Shown: piece by piece, positions 23,128 through 34,610 of the stretch
Numbering within the stretch: position 1 is the first letter of the stretch
Layout: each line of letters opens with the position of its first letter
Assembly: GCA_014529385.2 (NCBI GenBank)
Contig: CM043958.1
Span: 87,336,525 to 87,400,524, forward strand
Length of the DNA stretch: 64,000 nucleotides
Reading direction: 5' to 3'
Source: Adiantum capillus-veneris
Taxonomy: Eukaryota; Streptophyta; Polypodiopsida; Polypodiales; Pteridaceae
The notes under the pieces: model-generated
Database searches by the model: none
The model's input: the letters and a program-made list of their open reading frames with translations, nothing else
Told to the model about the DNA's origin: nothing
Program-made: the position numbers and the translations under genes

Positions 23128-24713
23128 TGTCATAATAATCAATATCTAATTCTCCTAAATGATTTTCTCATGTTAAACTGATCATTTAATATGGGGAAGT
23201 ACCAGGGGAGAAAAAGCTAGAATATTGGTTAAGCTGGCAGACCGGCCACAGTAGGGATCCAAAGGAGGGAAAATAGGGATCGAAAGGGGGGGGGCATCTG
23301 CAAAAGAGCCATGTGCAACAATGGGCTAAAAAGACCCTAAGGTTCAGCCCATTAAGACTTCCAAAATGCTAAGGTTACAAAATTCAAAGGTTGTGTCCAA
23401 AGGTCAACCCTAGGGGAATTGGATGCTTTGTGTGTGTACAAAAAAGTCTTTTGCAATCCCTACTTAGGAGGGGGCGAGCCTTTCTTGTAGGGGATGAGAG
23501 AGAAAGCCACACACACACACACACAAGCTCCCTTTACACAAAGGGAATGAGGGACACATGTCAGCTCCCTAGGCCAGATGCCCACAAGGTGTACCCAATT
23601 CCTATTGGATGGCCTTGGAGGTGGACCAATGAGAATTAGGCTAGAGTAAATCTAGTTTAATTAATTTAAAAACACTTAATAAAAGAACCAATGAGAAGTA
23701 AGTCCTCTAGCAGACTATTGGACAGTCTCCCAAGGGGTCCAATGAGCATTCAAGAGCCCAATGGCTTGCCTGATTCCTATTGGCCAGGAGGCAAAGGGGT
23801 CCAATGAGAGTTTAGTTGAATTATTAAATTACCTAAAGCTCTCACAAAAGGGGAAAGGGGGACACATGTCAGAAGGCTATCACTTATGCTACTTAATAGT
23901 CATTGGCTAGCTCTAGGGAGGTCCAATGGGAGGACAGCAAGAGCAAATAGCAAGGGGGCTCGCCCAAGAGAGAGAGGGGGCTGATATTTGCAAGGCATTA
24001 TCACACACACACTCACAATATCATGTGTGAAGAAAAGAAGACTATCTCTTCCCAAGCTTTAATGGACAGCTCATCACCTACTCCAAGCTTGTGAGATAGA
24101 AGCCTACATCGACACACTCTTGGCATGTGGATGCAAATCCAACCAAGAGCCAAGCTTCAATGTATGCTCATCTCCTCTACCATGATAATTACTAAGCTAA
24201 GCTATGCTAATATGAGTGATTATGTGAGGAGATGTACATCTTTCTGGTAAGATACTCCTTCTTCCTCTCAATCTACTCTCATACCCTGCTAGCTCTCACC
24301 ATCTTCGAAGGTGTGTGAGGTCTTGGGTCTGAGACCAGGGATAATTAATGTTGTGTTTGCTAAGTGTTTTGCTTAGTGCATGAAGCTTTCATCTTCATTG
24401 CACTAGCTACTCTTGAAGGAACACAAAGAATTGTATTGTACAATGTCTCTCTTGATGGGAGAAACCATAATACAAAGCCTTTTGGAGGGGGGACCGGCTC
24501 CATGCAAATCCGGTCCTCGACTGTTGTCAATAGCTTAATTTCTCTCTCTTTTGAAAGTATTGTTCATGCTATCTAACTAGGTGTTATGATTTTTGTTGCT
24601 CTCTCCACCTAAGCACTCTTGTAATTCTCATTAGGAATCTATTCTAATGAAATGCCCACTATGTTCATGCTAATTTCCGCTACACACAAGTTTTTATGCC
24701 ATTAAATGTTACA
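23128..24713 (+). mobile_element. solo LTR, 1586 bp, same family as E3
   Basis: Begins TGTCATAATA and ends GTTACA, flanked by AGACG on both sides, with no internal region, primer site or polypurine tract. It is the usual product of recombination between the two LTRs of one element. Its start (TGTCATAA, AATGATTTTCTCATRTTAAAC) and its 3' part (CCATCTTCGAAGG, the GGACCGG hairpin, GTATTGTACAATG) match the LTRs of the chromovirus E3 in reverse orientation. A (CA)n run lies at about 23504-23525. Confidence 0.92.
24491..24516 (+). promoter_or_regulatory. conserved inverted repeat in the LTR 3' part
   Basis: GGACCGG and CCGGTCC face each other across 12 bases. The same hairpin is kept at 32159-32184 in the E3 right LTR with changed loop bases, which suggests the stem matters. 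Confidence 0.55.
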
Positions 24714-24718
24714 AGACG

Positions 24719-25249
24719 CATAAGATAGATAGAGAGAGATATTCATCTGCTCGAGAGCCGGCCTGGGTCAAATGGAAAGCCATAGGCTCTCCCCAGTATA
24801 GTGTAAACTCTACCTCGATCAAAAACATGGCATTGAGTACAGTTGTCATAGCATCGATCTTCAATTCTCTGTATCCATACGCTGGCTTCATACATAGAAC
24901 AAGCTTGTAAACCAACCTGTGAAGCATCCCCACCATATCGCATGATTTTCTCACCTGCTAGAGAGCTCTCCATAGCATAATCCTCTTCAAAAAATCTTGG
25001 CAACCGATACAAAGATACCTGTAGAGCAACCTTCAACACCATATGTATCCATAGCATAGCATAAAGTAGTAATACACTCCAATTTGCCTCCACCTGGTGC
25101 ATATCCAAGCCTACATGTTTTCCAAGCATACCCTCTATTGGAGGTTCTTGAAATGGCATACACTCCATACTTGACTCACCATGCCACTCTTTGTTTGCCA
25201 TAGCCTTTGACACTTCATCTTCAACCACTTCATGCGACAGCAAATTGGA
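24719..25249 (-). repeat. duplicated segment, copy B part 2, truncated
   Basis: Continuation of copy B after the solo LTR; collinear with 19604-20202. It carries the minus-strand frame described for copy A part 2, open for 171 codons here (including 9 bases of the joined LTR). It ends abruptly where it joins an E3 LTR fragment at a short shared word (CTCAA), the mark of a deletion. Confidence 0.85.
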
Positions 25250-26469
25250 CTCAAACACCTTCGAAGGTGGAGAGAGCTAGCAGGGAATGAGGGTAGGGAA
25301 GAGGAAGAAGAAACATTTCATTGGAGAAATAATTAGTTCCTCACTTATCATCACTCTTCTTGTTGCTAGCATACATAATAGCATAGTAATGAAGATGGAG
25401 AAGATGGAAAGCTTAAGCATTGAAGCATGGCTCTTGGTTGGATTTGCATTCCATAGCCAAGAGTGATGGTGTAGGCTCTCAACCTCTCTCCTTGCTTGGA
25501 GAAGGAGAGGGAGCTCTTGCACTTTGCACAATACACAATGAGAGTGTGTGTGAGTGTGAGTGTGTGTGTGTGGGAGAGTATACCTCTCAAGTATGCCCCC
25601 TACTTGCTTTGGTCGACCCCCTCTTCTAGCACAAGCTTAAATCTCATTGGACTTATGCCAACCTAGACAATCACATGCAGGATGCATACCAATGCAAGCA
25701 TGCTAGCCTTGGGACACGTGTCCCCCTTTCCCCTTTGAGAGAAAGGACTTGATAAATGCAAAAGCAATTAATTAAATCTACTTAATTATCATTGGACCCC
25801 TTGGGAGGCCAACCAATAGGCTTAGGACACTCCTTGAGGATAACCTAGCTAGGGGCTTGGCATGTGTCCTACTTGCCTCTTGGGCAAGGGGTGCCCTTTG
25901 GGAGAGAGAGTGGTCAAGCAACCACCCCCCTTCTTGCATGACTCGCCCCCTCCTTGTAGGGAGATGCTTTGACTTTTGTGACACCTCAAGCCCCTCAACC
26001 TTGGGCCCAGTTCTCACCACAAGCACAGCCCTTAAGCCCCTCAAGCTTGGACTGGGTTCCCACCTCAAGTACAACCCTAGCATCTCAAGCATGAAAAGCA
26101 CCTCAAGCATCTCAATCATCAAGCACTTCAAGCATCTCAATCATTAGGCACGACAAGCACCTCAAGCTTGGGCCGGGTTTTCACCTCAAGCACATCCCTA
26201 GCTTACCTAAGGTCACCTAAGGTCAAAGGACTTTTAACACTAACTATTGGAGGTCTTTAATGGTAACCCTAAGGTCTTTTAAGCTCCATTGTTTAGCCTT
26301 TCTCTTTGACATATCATCTCTCATTTGGACGCATTTACCATTGGCCCCGTATTGAGATAGATCTATAAGCACATGTCTGTATCCTTGTTCCCATTTAATC
26401 TCCCACATTAAATGATCGGTTTAATATGAGAAAATCATTTGGGTTGGTTAGATATTATACTTTATGACA
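25250..26469 (-). mobile_element. E3 left (3') LTR, missing its U5 end
   Basis: 1220 bp collinear with the right LTR part at 43336-44496. On the element strand it begins TGTCATAAAG next to a polypurine tract. The far end (about 350 bases) is missing and replaced by copy B. It contains clustered CCTCAAGC and ATCTCAATCAT words at about 25980-26180. Confidence 0.9.
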
Positions 26470-26483
26470 TTACCTCTCTCTTG
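26470..26483 (-). promoter_or_regulatory. E3 polypurine tract
   Basis: The element strand reads CAAGAGAGAGGTAA directly before the LTR start TGTCATAAAG. Confidence 0.75.
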
Positions 26484-26831
26484 AAATCATAGTCATCCTC
26501 AACTATGAGGTAGAAGAGATAAAGTCTTAGACATTAGTCAATCTTGCTCGGGTAGAGGATCCCTTTTTACCCTACGACATCTTTCCAAGATGGATGACTA
26601 ATCCATTTGGTGCTTGGGAGACATAGCTGCCGCAAGGATGTTTCCTCTTTAGTCCATTTCATTTGGTCAAGTAGAGTGACCAATTCTACTTGGTGTTTAA
26701 GAGACATCATGTCATCTTAAACATGATTCTAAGCATGCATACTATTAAAATTTTATATTGCACAATAAAAAGAGAGAATTAGTCTTATAAGACAAAAACA
26801 TTGGTCATTCAAAAGAAATTTGTACATTTTC
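26484..26831. other. E3 3' untranslated region, no gene seen
   Basis: Between the end of the integrase-chromodomain frame and the polypurine tract; no coding content. Confidence 0.6.
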
Positions 26832-28300
26832 TTACTCTAATGTAGCATTGACAAGGTTCATACTATCCTTAAGCTGTATTCCTTGCATCCATCTAGCATC
26901 TTCAAAAGGATAATTTTTGAACTTAATAAGATACCACCAGTTAATCTTACCATTTCGTAGTACCTTGTCTTTATGCCGAAGGATAGCTTTGGGTTGTAGC
27001 ACCTCTTCTTGGTCTTCAACTTCGGGAGGGTCTTCAATAATTGGTTCACTTGGTGGCTCTTCCTTGTAGGGCTTAGGTAGGCTCACATGAAAAGCATTGT
27101 GTATGAGCCAATGGTTAGGCAATTTGAGTTGATAAGCCATTTCATTGATGGGCTTCAAGATTTGGAAAGGATCATAGTATCTTTTTGCTAGCTTAGCATA
27201 ATACTTTTGATGGCCCGTAGGATTTTTGCCCGTCGTTTGCCTCAATCGAGCCTTGGGAAACTTGAGTAAGACCCAATCATTTTCTTTGAAGGTTAAGGCC
27301 TGTCAACATTAGCTTTTTGCCTTTGTTGAGAGATGGATATAGCCTCCTTAATCTTTTGAAAAGACTCTTGTAGGTCACGGCTATACTCATCAGCAGTGAA
27401 GATCTTCCCATGTACTTTGAGTAGCAAGGGACTTTTAGGTCTTCCCTCAATGATTTCAAGAGGTGCTTTTCTTGTAGAAGTATGCATAGTATTATTGTAG
27501 GCATACTCTACAAGAGGTAAGTACTTTTCAATTGTGAGCGTTGATCTACTTTGGTAACATAAGTCTTTAGTAGATCAAGTATCGTAAGATTGGCTATCTC
27601 ACTTTGGCCATCCGTTTGTGGGTGATAGGCTGAAGAGAAATTCAATCTTGTCACTACATTTTCAAAGAGACCTTTCCAAAAATTACTTGTCATTCTAGGA
27701 TCTCTATCTGACACGATGGATGTTGGTAATCCATGGTGTTTGAAAATCTGTGATATGAAGAGAGTTTCCATTTGGTGTGCCTTATTAGTCTTTTTAACAA
27801 GAATAAAGTGTGCTTGCTTGCTAAACCTGTCGACTATTGTCCATATTCTTGTATTCCCATGGATAGACTTGGGTAATCCAAAGAAAAATCCATGTATATA
27901 CTCTCCCATGGTGAATTTGGGATACGCAATGGCTAGAGTAATCCAGGTTGCTTCCCTCTATCATACTTGGTCTTTTGGCATACTACACATTTTGAAACAT
28001 ACTCTTGTATGTCCACTTTCATGGTAGGCTAATAGAAGTATGTTTCTACTCCTCAGAGAGTAGGTTGAATGCCTCTATGCTTGCATAGGAAGGAGCATGG
28101 GATTCATACATGACTTTTTCGCGAAGGGAGTGGGTAACACATAGCCTATTTCCATGGAGAAGATAACCATCTTGCAAGGTGAATGGTTCCTCTTTCTTCC
28201 TGAAAGCAAAATCTGACATTATGTCTCTATAGTCAAGGTCAGTAGCATACTCATCTATCATAGAAGATAGATCATTGTGAGTAGCTATAGACACCGCATT
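26832..28300 (-). pseudogene. E3 integrase with chromodomain (decayed)
   Basis: Integrase inserts the DNA copy into the host genome. The catalytic core is seen at 27508-27909 (TIVDRFSKQAHF, SIVSDRDPRMTSNFW, AYHPQTDGQSEIAN), holding the second Asp and the Glu of the D-D-E triad. The first Asp falls in another frame near 27895. The C-terminal frame (26832-27245) has a GPY/F-type module (YYDPFQILKPINEMAYQLKLP) and then a chromodomain-like segment at residues 83-122 (PKAILRHKDKVLRNGK, then WYLIKFKNYPFEDARW). Chromodomains define the chromovirus branch of Ty3/gypsy and are thought to steer insertion to chromatin. Several frameshifts separate the pieces. Confidence 0.88.
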
Positions 28301-29640
28301 AACTTTTGGTTGTCGTGAAAGTGCATCGGCCACTTGATTGTGCTTACCAGCAATGTGAGCAATATGGAAATTAAATTGCAAAAGAAAATTTGCCCACCTC
28401 ATTTGTTTGTCGGAAAGCTTGGTTTGCATCATGAAGTACTTGAGACTTTGGTGGTTGGTTCATATAATAAATGGAGTCCCCAATAAATAATTCTTCCATG
28501 TGTTTAGGGCATGTAGAGCAGCTAAAATCTCTTTCTCATACTAAGACACGTTCATATTTATTGAGCCTTCGACTCTCATATGCTATGGCATGCCCTTCTT
28601 GAAGCAAGAATGCTCCAAGGCAATCACCACAAGCATCACATTGAACCGCAAATGGCTTTGAGAGATCCTGAAGCATGAGCACTGGTTGGGAGGTAAGATT
28701 CTCTTTGAGCTTGTCAAAAGCGTTTTGCTCCTTAGCAGTCCATAATACTTAACGTTCTTCTTAGTTAAGTCATGTAGTGGTCCTACTATTTGAGAAATTT
28801 TTGCCATGAAGAGTCTATAGTATACACACATACCAATAAATCTTCTTAGCTCATGTAGATTCTTGGATTAGGCCATGCTTTTATTACCTCTAACTTTGAT
28901 GGATCCATGCGGATACCATCTTGAAAGAAAATATGACCTAAGTATTAAATCGATTGAAGGAAAATTTCACTTTTCTTTTGGTTGATCGAGAAAAAGCTTG
29001 TTCTCCCTCAATGCTTGAAAAATTACTTGGTAGATGTTTCTTAAGTTCCTCCAAGGACTTGGAGTAGATGATGATATCATGAACCAATAAGTTTGCGGTA
29101 GGGTCTAAAGATTTTCTCCATTAGAGGATTGAACGTGGCCGGTGCATTAGTCAAGCCAAAGGGCATGACTAGATATTCATAAAGACCAAACATTGTGCAA
29201 AACGTGGTCTTTAGGATATCTTCATCCACTATCCTTATTTGATGATAGACACTTTTAAGGTCAATCCTAGTGAAGTAGGTAGAGCCTTGTAGCTTATCAA
29301 ACAAACCTTCTACCCGAGGCACGGGAAATCTGTTTTTGATAGTATATGATTTAGTGCTTGATAGTTACGGTATGTACCATCTTTCTTTTGCACTAAAAGG
29401 ACTGGAGAACCAAAAGGGAGAGGAGCTAGAACTCACCATCCCTTTGTCAACCAATTCTTGTACTTGCCTCATGATCTCCTCTTGTTGAGCTTGAGAAATT
29501 CAATAAGGAGGCTTGTTAGGCGGTGAGCTTCTTGGAAGGAGATCAATGCGATGGTCATTATCCCCTCGTTTTGGAGGTAAGTCCATAGGGATATCATCGA
29601 TCAACACACCTTGGAATCCTTTTAGAAAATTAGACAAATC
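28301..29640 (-). pseudogene. E3 reverse transcriptase and RNase H (decayed)
   Basis: Minus-strand fragments in family order. RT at 29077-29322 shows [28 protein letters not shown] and [10 protein letters not shown]. The YxDD block is in broken frames near 29050. RNase H/tether pieces occur at 28583-28831 (YYRLFMAKIS, KFVNPLHDLTKK-like). The end of the RNase H region is at 28300-28432 (WANFLLQFNFHIAHIAGKHNQVADALSR, given here as its recognisable start WANFLLQF and end NQVADALSR). Multiple stops and frameshifts make it non-functional. It belongs with the chromodomain integrase to its left and gag to its right. Confidence 0.82.
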
Positions 29641-30132
29641 TAACTCTTCTTGATTCCTACCATTACATTTGATGAAACATTAGGATCTTTTAGGGACTCT
29701 TTGACCAAAATCATACACGCAAAAACTGAGCTCTTCATCAATTTATCAAAAACAGGAGGATTTACAACTGGTATAGTACGACCACACTCACTAGCATCTA
29801 TATACATGTTCTTTCCCCTGTAGGTTAAGTAGATTCTCCTTTCAGGGAACTTCATGTTGGCAGCCATGTGATCAAACCATGGCCCCCCTAGGATAGCATC
29901 CTCATGTTGGAGAGGAGAGATGAAAAAGTCTTCTTTGTCGAAATAGCTTTGGACATGAGCCTCAACTTCCCAATCAAGAGAGTAACGGAGGCTTGCTGTC
30001 CCTTGAAAGTTGCGTCAGCCGTTAGAATATCTCCCATCTCAAAATCTTGAATGCCCAACTTGGTGGCCAACTCCATTGATTTGAAGTTGTGAGTAGAGCC
30101 AGGGTCAAACAGGATGAAGGCATCATGCTCCC
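29641..30132 (-). pseudogene. E3 protease region
   Basis: Around 30076-30130 the minus strand encodes FDPGSTHNF followed by MELATKLGIQDFEMG, the active-site loop and first strands of the aspartic protease; many chromoviruses have D-P-G-S-T where retroviruses have D-T-G-A. A linker frame (29640-29867) shows KYIDASECGR-like and PVVNPPVFDK sequences. The protease is split by a frameshift at about 29890. Confidence 0.7.
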
Positions 30133-31290
30133 TTACCTTTCCCCAAGCATAGGAGAGAGATGATCCTTTGCTATGAGCATCCTCTTTTGGAGCTTCAATG
30201 GTGGAAGCCCTAGGAGTCTCATTGCGAGCATTTTTCTTGGGGCAAGAACAATAGCCATGTCTTTGCTCCCCACACTTAAAACGCTTATGGTCCTTGCGAA
30301 AAGCTTCAAGCTCTTCAGGAGAGAGTTTGTTTTTGCCTTTGTAAACTCCCTTCTCCTTGGACCGGTTGTTGTTGTTGTTGTTGGAAGTTCCTTGGAAAGA
30401 ATTTTTTTCCCCTTTGCATCATTTTTGTCTTTGTTTTCCATGGGCTTGATATTCCGTGTAGCCCCTTGCTGGAAATTGATGCGTGAAGCAACCATGGTGT
30501 GATGGATAACTTCGATAATAGAAACAGGCCATTGAGAGTTAACATATTTGGCCATCTCTTCCTGTAATCCCGCACAAAATTGTTGCTTTTGCTCGGCGAA
30601 GTCTATCTTTTGGAAGACAATAGCCTTGAGATGTAAATCCCAAAACTTGTCTACATATTTGTGGATAGACTCATGAGAGAGAAGCTTCAAACTGCACCAT
30701 TCGGTACGTACTTTGTCCTTTGTATCACTTGTAAGGAATTGCTTCATGATGGAAACTCGTAGAGTTTTCCATGTCTTTGGGGCTTTGTCGTTGCCACGAA
30801 CGCTAGCCCACCATTGACGAGCCGATTTTGGAAGTGCATAGCTACATGGTGTAGCTTGGAGGACTCTGTGAAGCCCTCATCTCCAAAGGCCGCATCAAAT
30901 TGCTAGATGAAGGTCAATACTTTGTCGGTGGAACCAAAGGTGCCATCATAGGTGAGAAAGAGGTACTCTTTCCTCCCTCTTTGAACTTCTTGAACTTTTG
31001 TGACCTTCGCCATGCAGGGTATGTTTTGTGATGTCCTCCCCTCTTGTATTCCCTAAGAGAATAGCCATAGCTTTCGTCAGAAGAAGAGGAAGGTGAAGAA
31101 GAAGGAGAAGAGGGTGACCTCCTTCTTGCCCTTTTCTTCCTTTTTTTCCTCTCTTCCCTTTCGGAGTGATGAGGAGAAGGACTGTGGGTTGAATGTTTCC
31201 TCTTGGGAGGAGTTGGCGATCGTCTAGACCACCATCTTTGTGGAGCCACATCTTCAGAGGAATGTAAAGTTTCATTGCTTTCTTGCTCTT
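30133..31290 (-). pseudogene. E3 gag with damaged zinc knuckle
   Basis: Starts near 31275 or 31249 with a basic region (KKRARRRSPSSPSSSPSSSS). The gag fold is in the 204-codon frame ending at 30133 (MKQFLTSDTKDKVRTEW, SIHKYVDKFWDLHLKA, QQFCAGLQEEMAKYV). The zinc knuckle near 30245-30300 reads RFKCGEQRHGYCSC, with the first Cys replaced by Arg. At least two frameshifts are present. As gag of the element defined by the primer site at 31960, it lies in the right place. Confidence 0.78.
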
Positions 31291-31959
31291 TGGATTCCTC
31301 CTCTCGTATGGAAGAGAGTCTTCTTTTGGGGTCTCTTCAAGAGGCCTCCTAAGCTCTCTCTCCTCTTGGAGAGGAAGGGAAATCCCATAAGCGCAAAGTT
31401 ATTGAGTAACTTTGGCTTGCAAAGCACGGTTGCCCATAGCTTGTTGCAACCTAGTAACAAGATAATTGACAAACATGGGGGCATCATCATTAGCACCTTC
31501 ATGTGCAAAATCAAAGCTATCAATGTTCATTCTACTCTCTTGGTTATTTTCAACCATGTTAACAAAATTTGTGTACTTACTTAGTGTATGCTTTGGAAAT
31601 TCAAAACCTTAGTTGCCACTCCTCTTAGCCTTTGAAAATTGATACTTAAGTATCTGCACCCATGGCTCAAAGTGGTTAATTATAGAGAGTAGTGGAGTGG
31701 GTCTAATATTGCAGAATTGCCGAGGGCTAGCTCCTTTCGGACTTCTTATGGCTCCATTATGGTAAAACCGTAGGCAAGTCTAAAAAGACCCCATTATTCA
31801 GTCCAAAGCTCCCGACGTGTGCACCATATCCCACATAGTGGGCTAAACAAAATCGATAATAGATCCCAATCCCACTTGCCCTAATATAGTTAACAAGATC
31901 TACCATTTATAGGCTACTTAAGGACCGTCTCTTCTTAAGCAAGAAAAGAGAACCCAAAT
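31291..31959 (-). other. E3 leader region
   Basis: Between the gag start and the primer site; the frames at 31240-31584 are not recognisable. No other feature seen. Confidence 0.55.
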
Positions 31960-31971
31960 GCTCAGATACCA
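31960..31971 (-). promoter_or_regulatory. E3 primer-binding site, tRNA-Met type with one change
   Basis: The minus strand reads TGGTATCTGAGC, one base different from TGGTATCAGAGC, one base from the LTR start at 31973. Confidence 0.85.
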
Positions 31972-31972
31972 A

Positions 31973-32223
31973 TGTAATGAAAATGGCCTATTAACTTTGA
32001 GAGTAGCAAAAATTAGAAAAAGTACTTTTCGGAAATTACTTTGTGAGCATAGCGGGTGAACTTAATTGATGGTAGTAACATAAACATAGCATTTAGTTAA
32101 CTTGGCATGAACAATACTTTTGCAAGAGAGAGAGTTTAGAGAACATAACAACAGTTGAGGACCGGATTTATGTGGAGCCGGTCCCCCCTCCAACAGGCAT
32201 TTGTATTATAGTTTCTCCCATCA
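31973..32223 (-). mobile_element. E3 right (5') LTR, first part
   Basis: Matches the 3' end of the solo LTR in reverse orientation (the GCATGAACAATACTTT, GGACCGG hairpin and GTTTCTCCCATCA blocks). It is interrupted at 32223 by E4 and resumes after 43205. Confidence 0.9.
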
Positions 32224-33204
32224 TGTTTGGCAGCTAAGTCAACAATGGCCAAACGGACCAGTCAAAGATGCTATTTACTATTTTTAGTAAATGCTAACGA
32301 GGCCAGATGATGCAGATACGAAGTAAATATGAATATGAAGCAAATACAAGCAACAGATGCAGAGAAGAGTTAGAATCGATGACTATCTATGGAGTTACGG
32401 TCACAATTGACGGTCACTTAAGTTTTAGGATTTTCCATCAAATGACCGCAACTGCGGGTTGTAATTATGTTTTGGGCTCATCAAGAGTTCCAAGTTGTAA
32501 ACATTGAGCTATATTTAGATCCTAGGCAGTGCAGATAGCAGATTAAGTGAGTTTGGCCATTTGGGTGCCCGGCCACTTCTAAAAAGCCTAGAGAGTATAT
32601 AACTCAAAACACACAATGTGAAAGGGGATTCTTACTCACTTGAGATAAGCTTTGTGAAGAAGGAGATGGTTGTGGAGTTCTTGAGCTTTCTACGCACGTG
32701 CATGGACAATTCGGCCTCATGCCAATAGCTAAACTCTAACCTCTTCTCTCTCATTTGCTCATGGTGTAATCAATGCTTGATTAATCAAAGATTAGTGTCT
32801 GATTTGTTGATTAATCTCTCTCTTTTTTCATATTTCCCTCTTTTTTAAGCATGCTACTAAGTGTGTGTAGGCTTGTGTAGAGTGTTGGTGCCCGGTGTGG
32901 TCATTCTATGCTATTCTATGCTCATTGTGTGCTTGATTAGAGTTGGATTAGTGATTGATTAGAGAGTAGTGCGTGATTAAGCTTTTGTTTGAGAGATTAG
33001 GCCGAATGGTAGAGTAAGTAGTGTGCTCACTCCTCGTAGCAACATCATACCCGCTCTGTAGCTTTCTTTGTGTGTAGGTTTCACCTTCTAATCCTCCATT
33101 TGGCACGCACAAGCCACTTGTGTGTTTCCATGCCCTAGCCGGATCCTACTCCTCGGATTGACATTATGTTGATGTCCTCCCTATGCTAGGATGACGTCCC
33201 AACA
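32224..33204 (+). mobile_element. E4 left LTR
   Basis: 981 bp, TGTTTGGCAGC...GTCCCAACA, with a TATA box (TATATAA) at 32596-32602. Confidence 0.95.
32596..32602 (+). promoter_or_regulatory. E4 LTR TATA box
   Basis: TATATAA in the left LTR; the right LTR has TATACAA at the same place (42592-42598), so only the upstream copy keeps a good box. Confidence 0.6.
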
Positions 33205-33205
33205 T

Positions 33206-33223
33206 TGGCGCCATTGCCGGGGA
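33206..33223 (+). promoter_or_regulatory. E4 primer-binding site, tRNA-Asp type
   Basis: TGGCGCCATTGCCGGGGA differs by one base from the complement of the 3' end of plant tRNA-Asp (TGGCGCCGTTGCCGGGGA), the primer of Athila-type and several other plant Ty3/gypsy elements. It starts two bases after the LTR. Confidence 0.9.
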
Positions 33224-34610
33224 GCGATTGCCTAAGCCAGAGGTGCCATTGGTGTGATTAGGAAACACTAATTTCCCTAATTTTTTGTTAATTTTGTTAG
33301 TTTTTAGATGGTTGTCCATACACCCAACTCACTTTCTACTTGTGTGTAGCAAAAAAAACACTTATCAATCAACATTAAATTAGCATCAAAGTTAGGGAAA
33401 ATTAGTGAAAATGAGTGAATTTGATGGTCAAAATTAGTGATCAAAATCAAGAACTAATGATGTGTGTGGGTTGTTTTGTGATGTTCTAAGCATAATCAAT
33501 GCTAACCCAAGCACTAATCACACTAAAAATCCATTAGGCACAACCAACATAGCCCACTGTGCTGACATAGCAAACTCAGCAGACATAGCAAGAATGAAAG
33601 GCACAACAAGAACAACAGGCACATCATGATCACCAAATGTGTAGGGGTTCATCAACACATGAGAGACTCACATCGATCACCATTACTCACAATGAATCAA
33701 CACAGACATACATCAGACACAACAACATTTTCACAAAGACAACTTCAAAGTGAGCGAAATGATCCACAGAGACAAATTTGACAGAGAAAAGAACATGATT
33801 GAACTTGCTTCATTGAGAAATACATCAACAGAAAAACACGGCTAATCACATAGACTATGCCTCACAAGGCACATTCACCCTCTTGAGGTACCAAGACAAA
33901 AGTAGTTGTAATTGCCCAAAACAATGTTCTTGGCATAAAACATCCGACTCAGCAACCTAGCAAAATCCGACTTAGCATTGATTTTTGTGTTGGTTGTGTG
34001 TAGGTGATTTTACGGGATCGACACACACACACACACACACTAGTGTGTTGGGCACTAATCAAGTGCTTAATCGTTGAGTTTGTGGCTAATTAAGGTGCTG
34101 AAATTAATGCTAATTTTTTGATTTTATGTGCAGGTTTGGTTCATGAACCATGTGCATTCGTAAAATGCAAAACTAGGTGCGGTTTATGCCCGCTTGTGTG
34201 CAGGCGGAAGTGCTTAATTTGGGGCAATTTGGGGCTGTTTTGGAGTCCAATTTGCTTATGAGAAGCATGTAATTGCTTATGGTTGTCAATGAGTTATGGT
34301 TATGTTTTTCCAATTCCGTTGTGACGCCGAAATGCTGCCGAAATTCGGTCAAATTTGGTTATGTATGCTTATGTGCATGATTTGATGCAAAAAACGTGTT
34401 AATGATTGATTAAATTTGAGATTTGGATGCTCGAATAAATGTTTAATTGATGCAAAATGTTGTTTTGAGTGCGATTAGTCATCGTGCAAGAGAGAGTGAT
34501 TTCGAGACGATTTGTTTGCTTAAAGAATGATGTTTTGTGCGATTTTGATTAAGTAAGTGATCAATTTCGAAGTTTTGATTGCTTGATTGTGAACGTTTAG
34601 GTTGGTGGGC
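33224..34610 (+). other. E4 leader, no gene seen
   Basis: Long untranslated leader with a (CA)n run at about 34020-34040; no recognisable coding content. Confidence 0.65.

Noticed and set aside
23480-24020. CRISPR-like spaced repeats within the solo LTR (CCAATGAG words)
   Set aside because: The recurring CCAATGAGNA words are short, irregularly spaced and in a plant LTR; CRISPR arrays do not occur in nuclear plant DNA.
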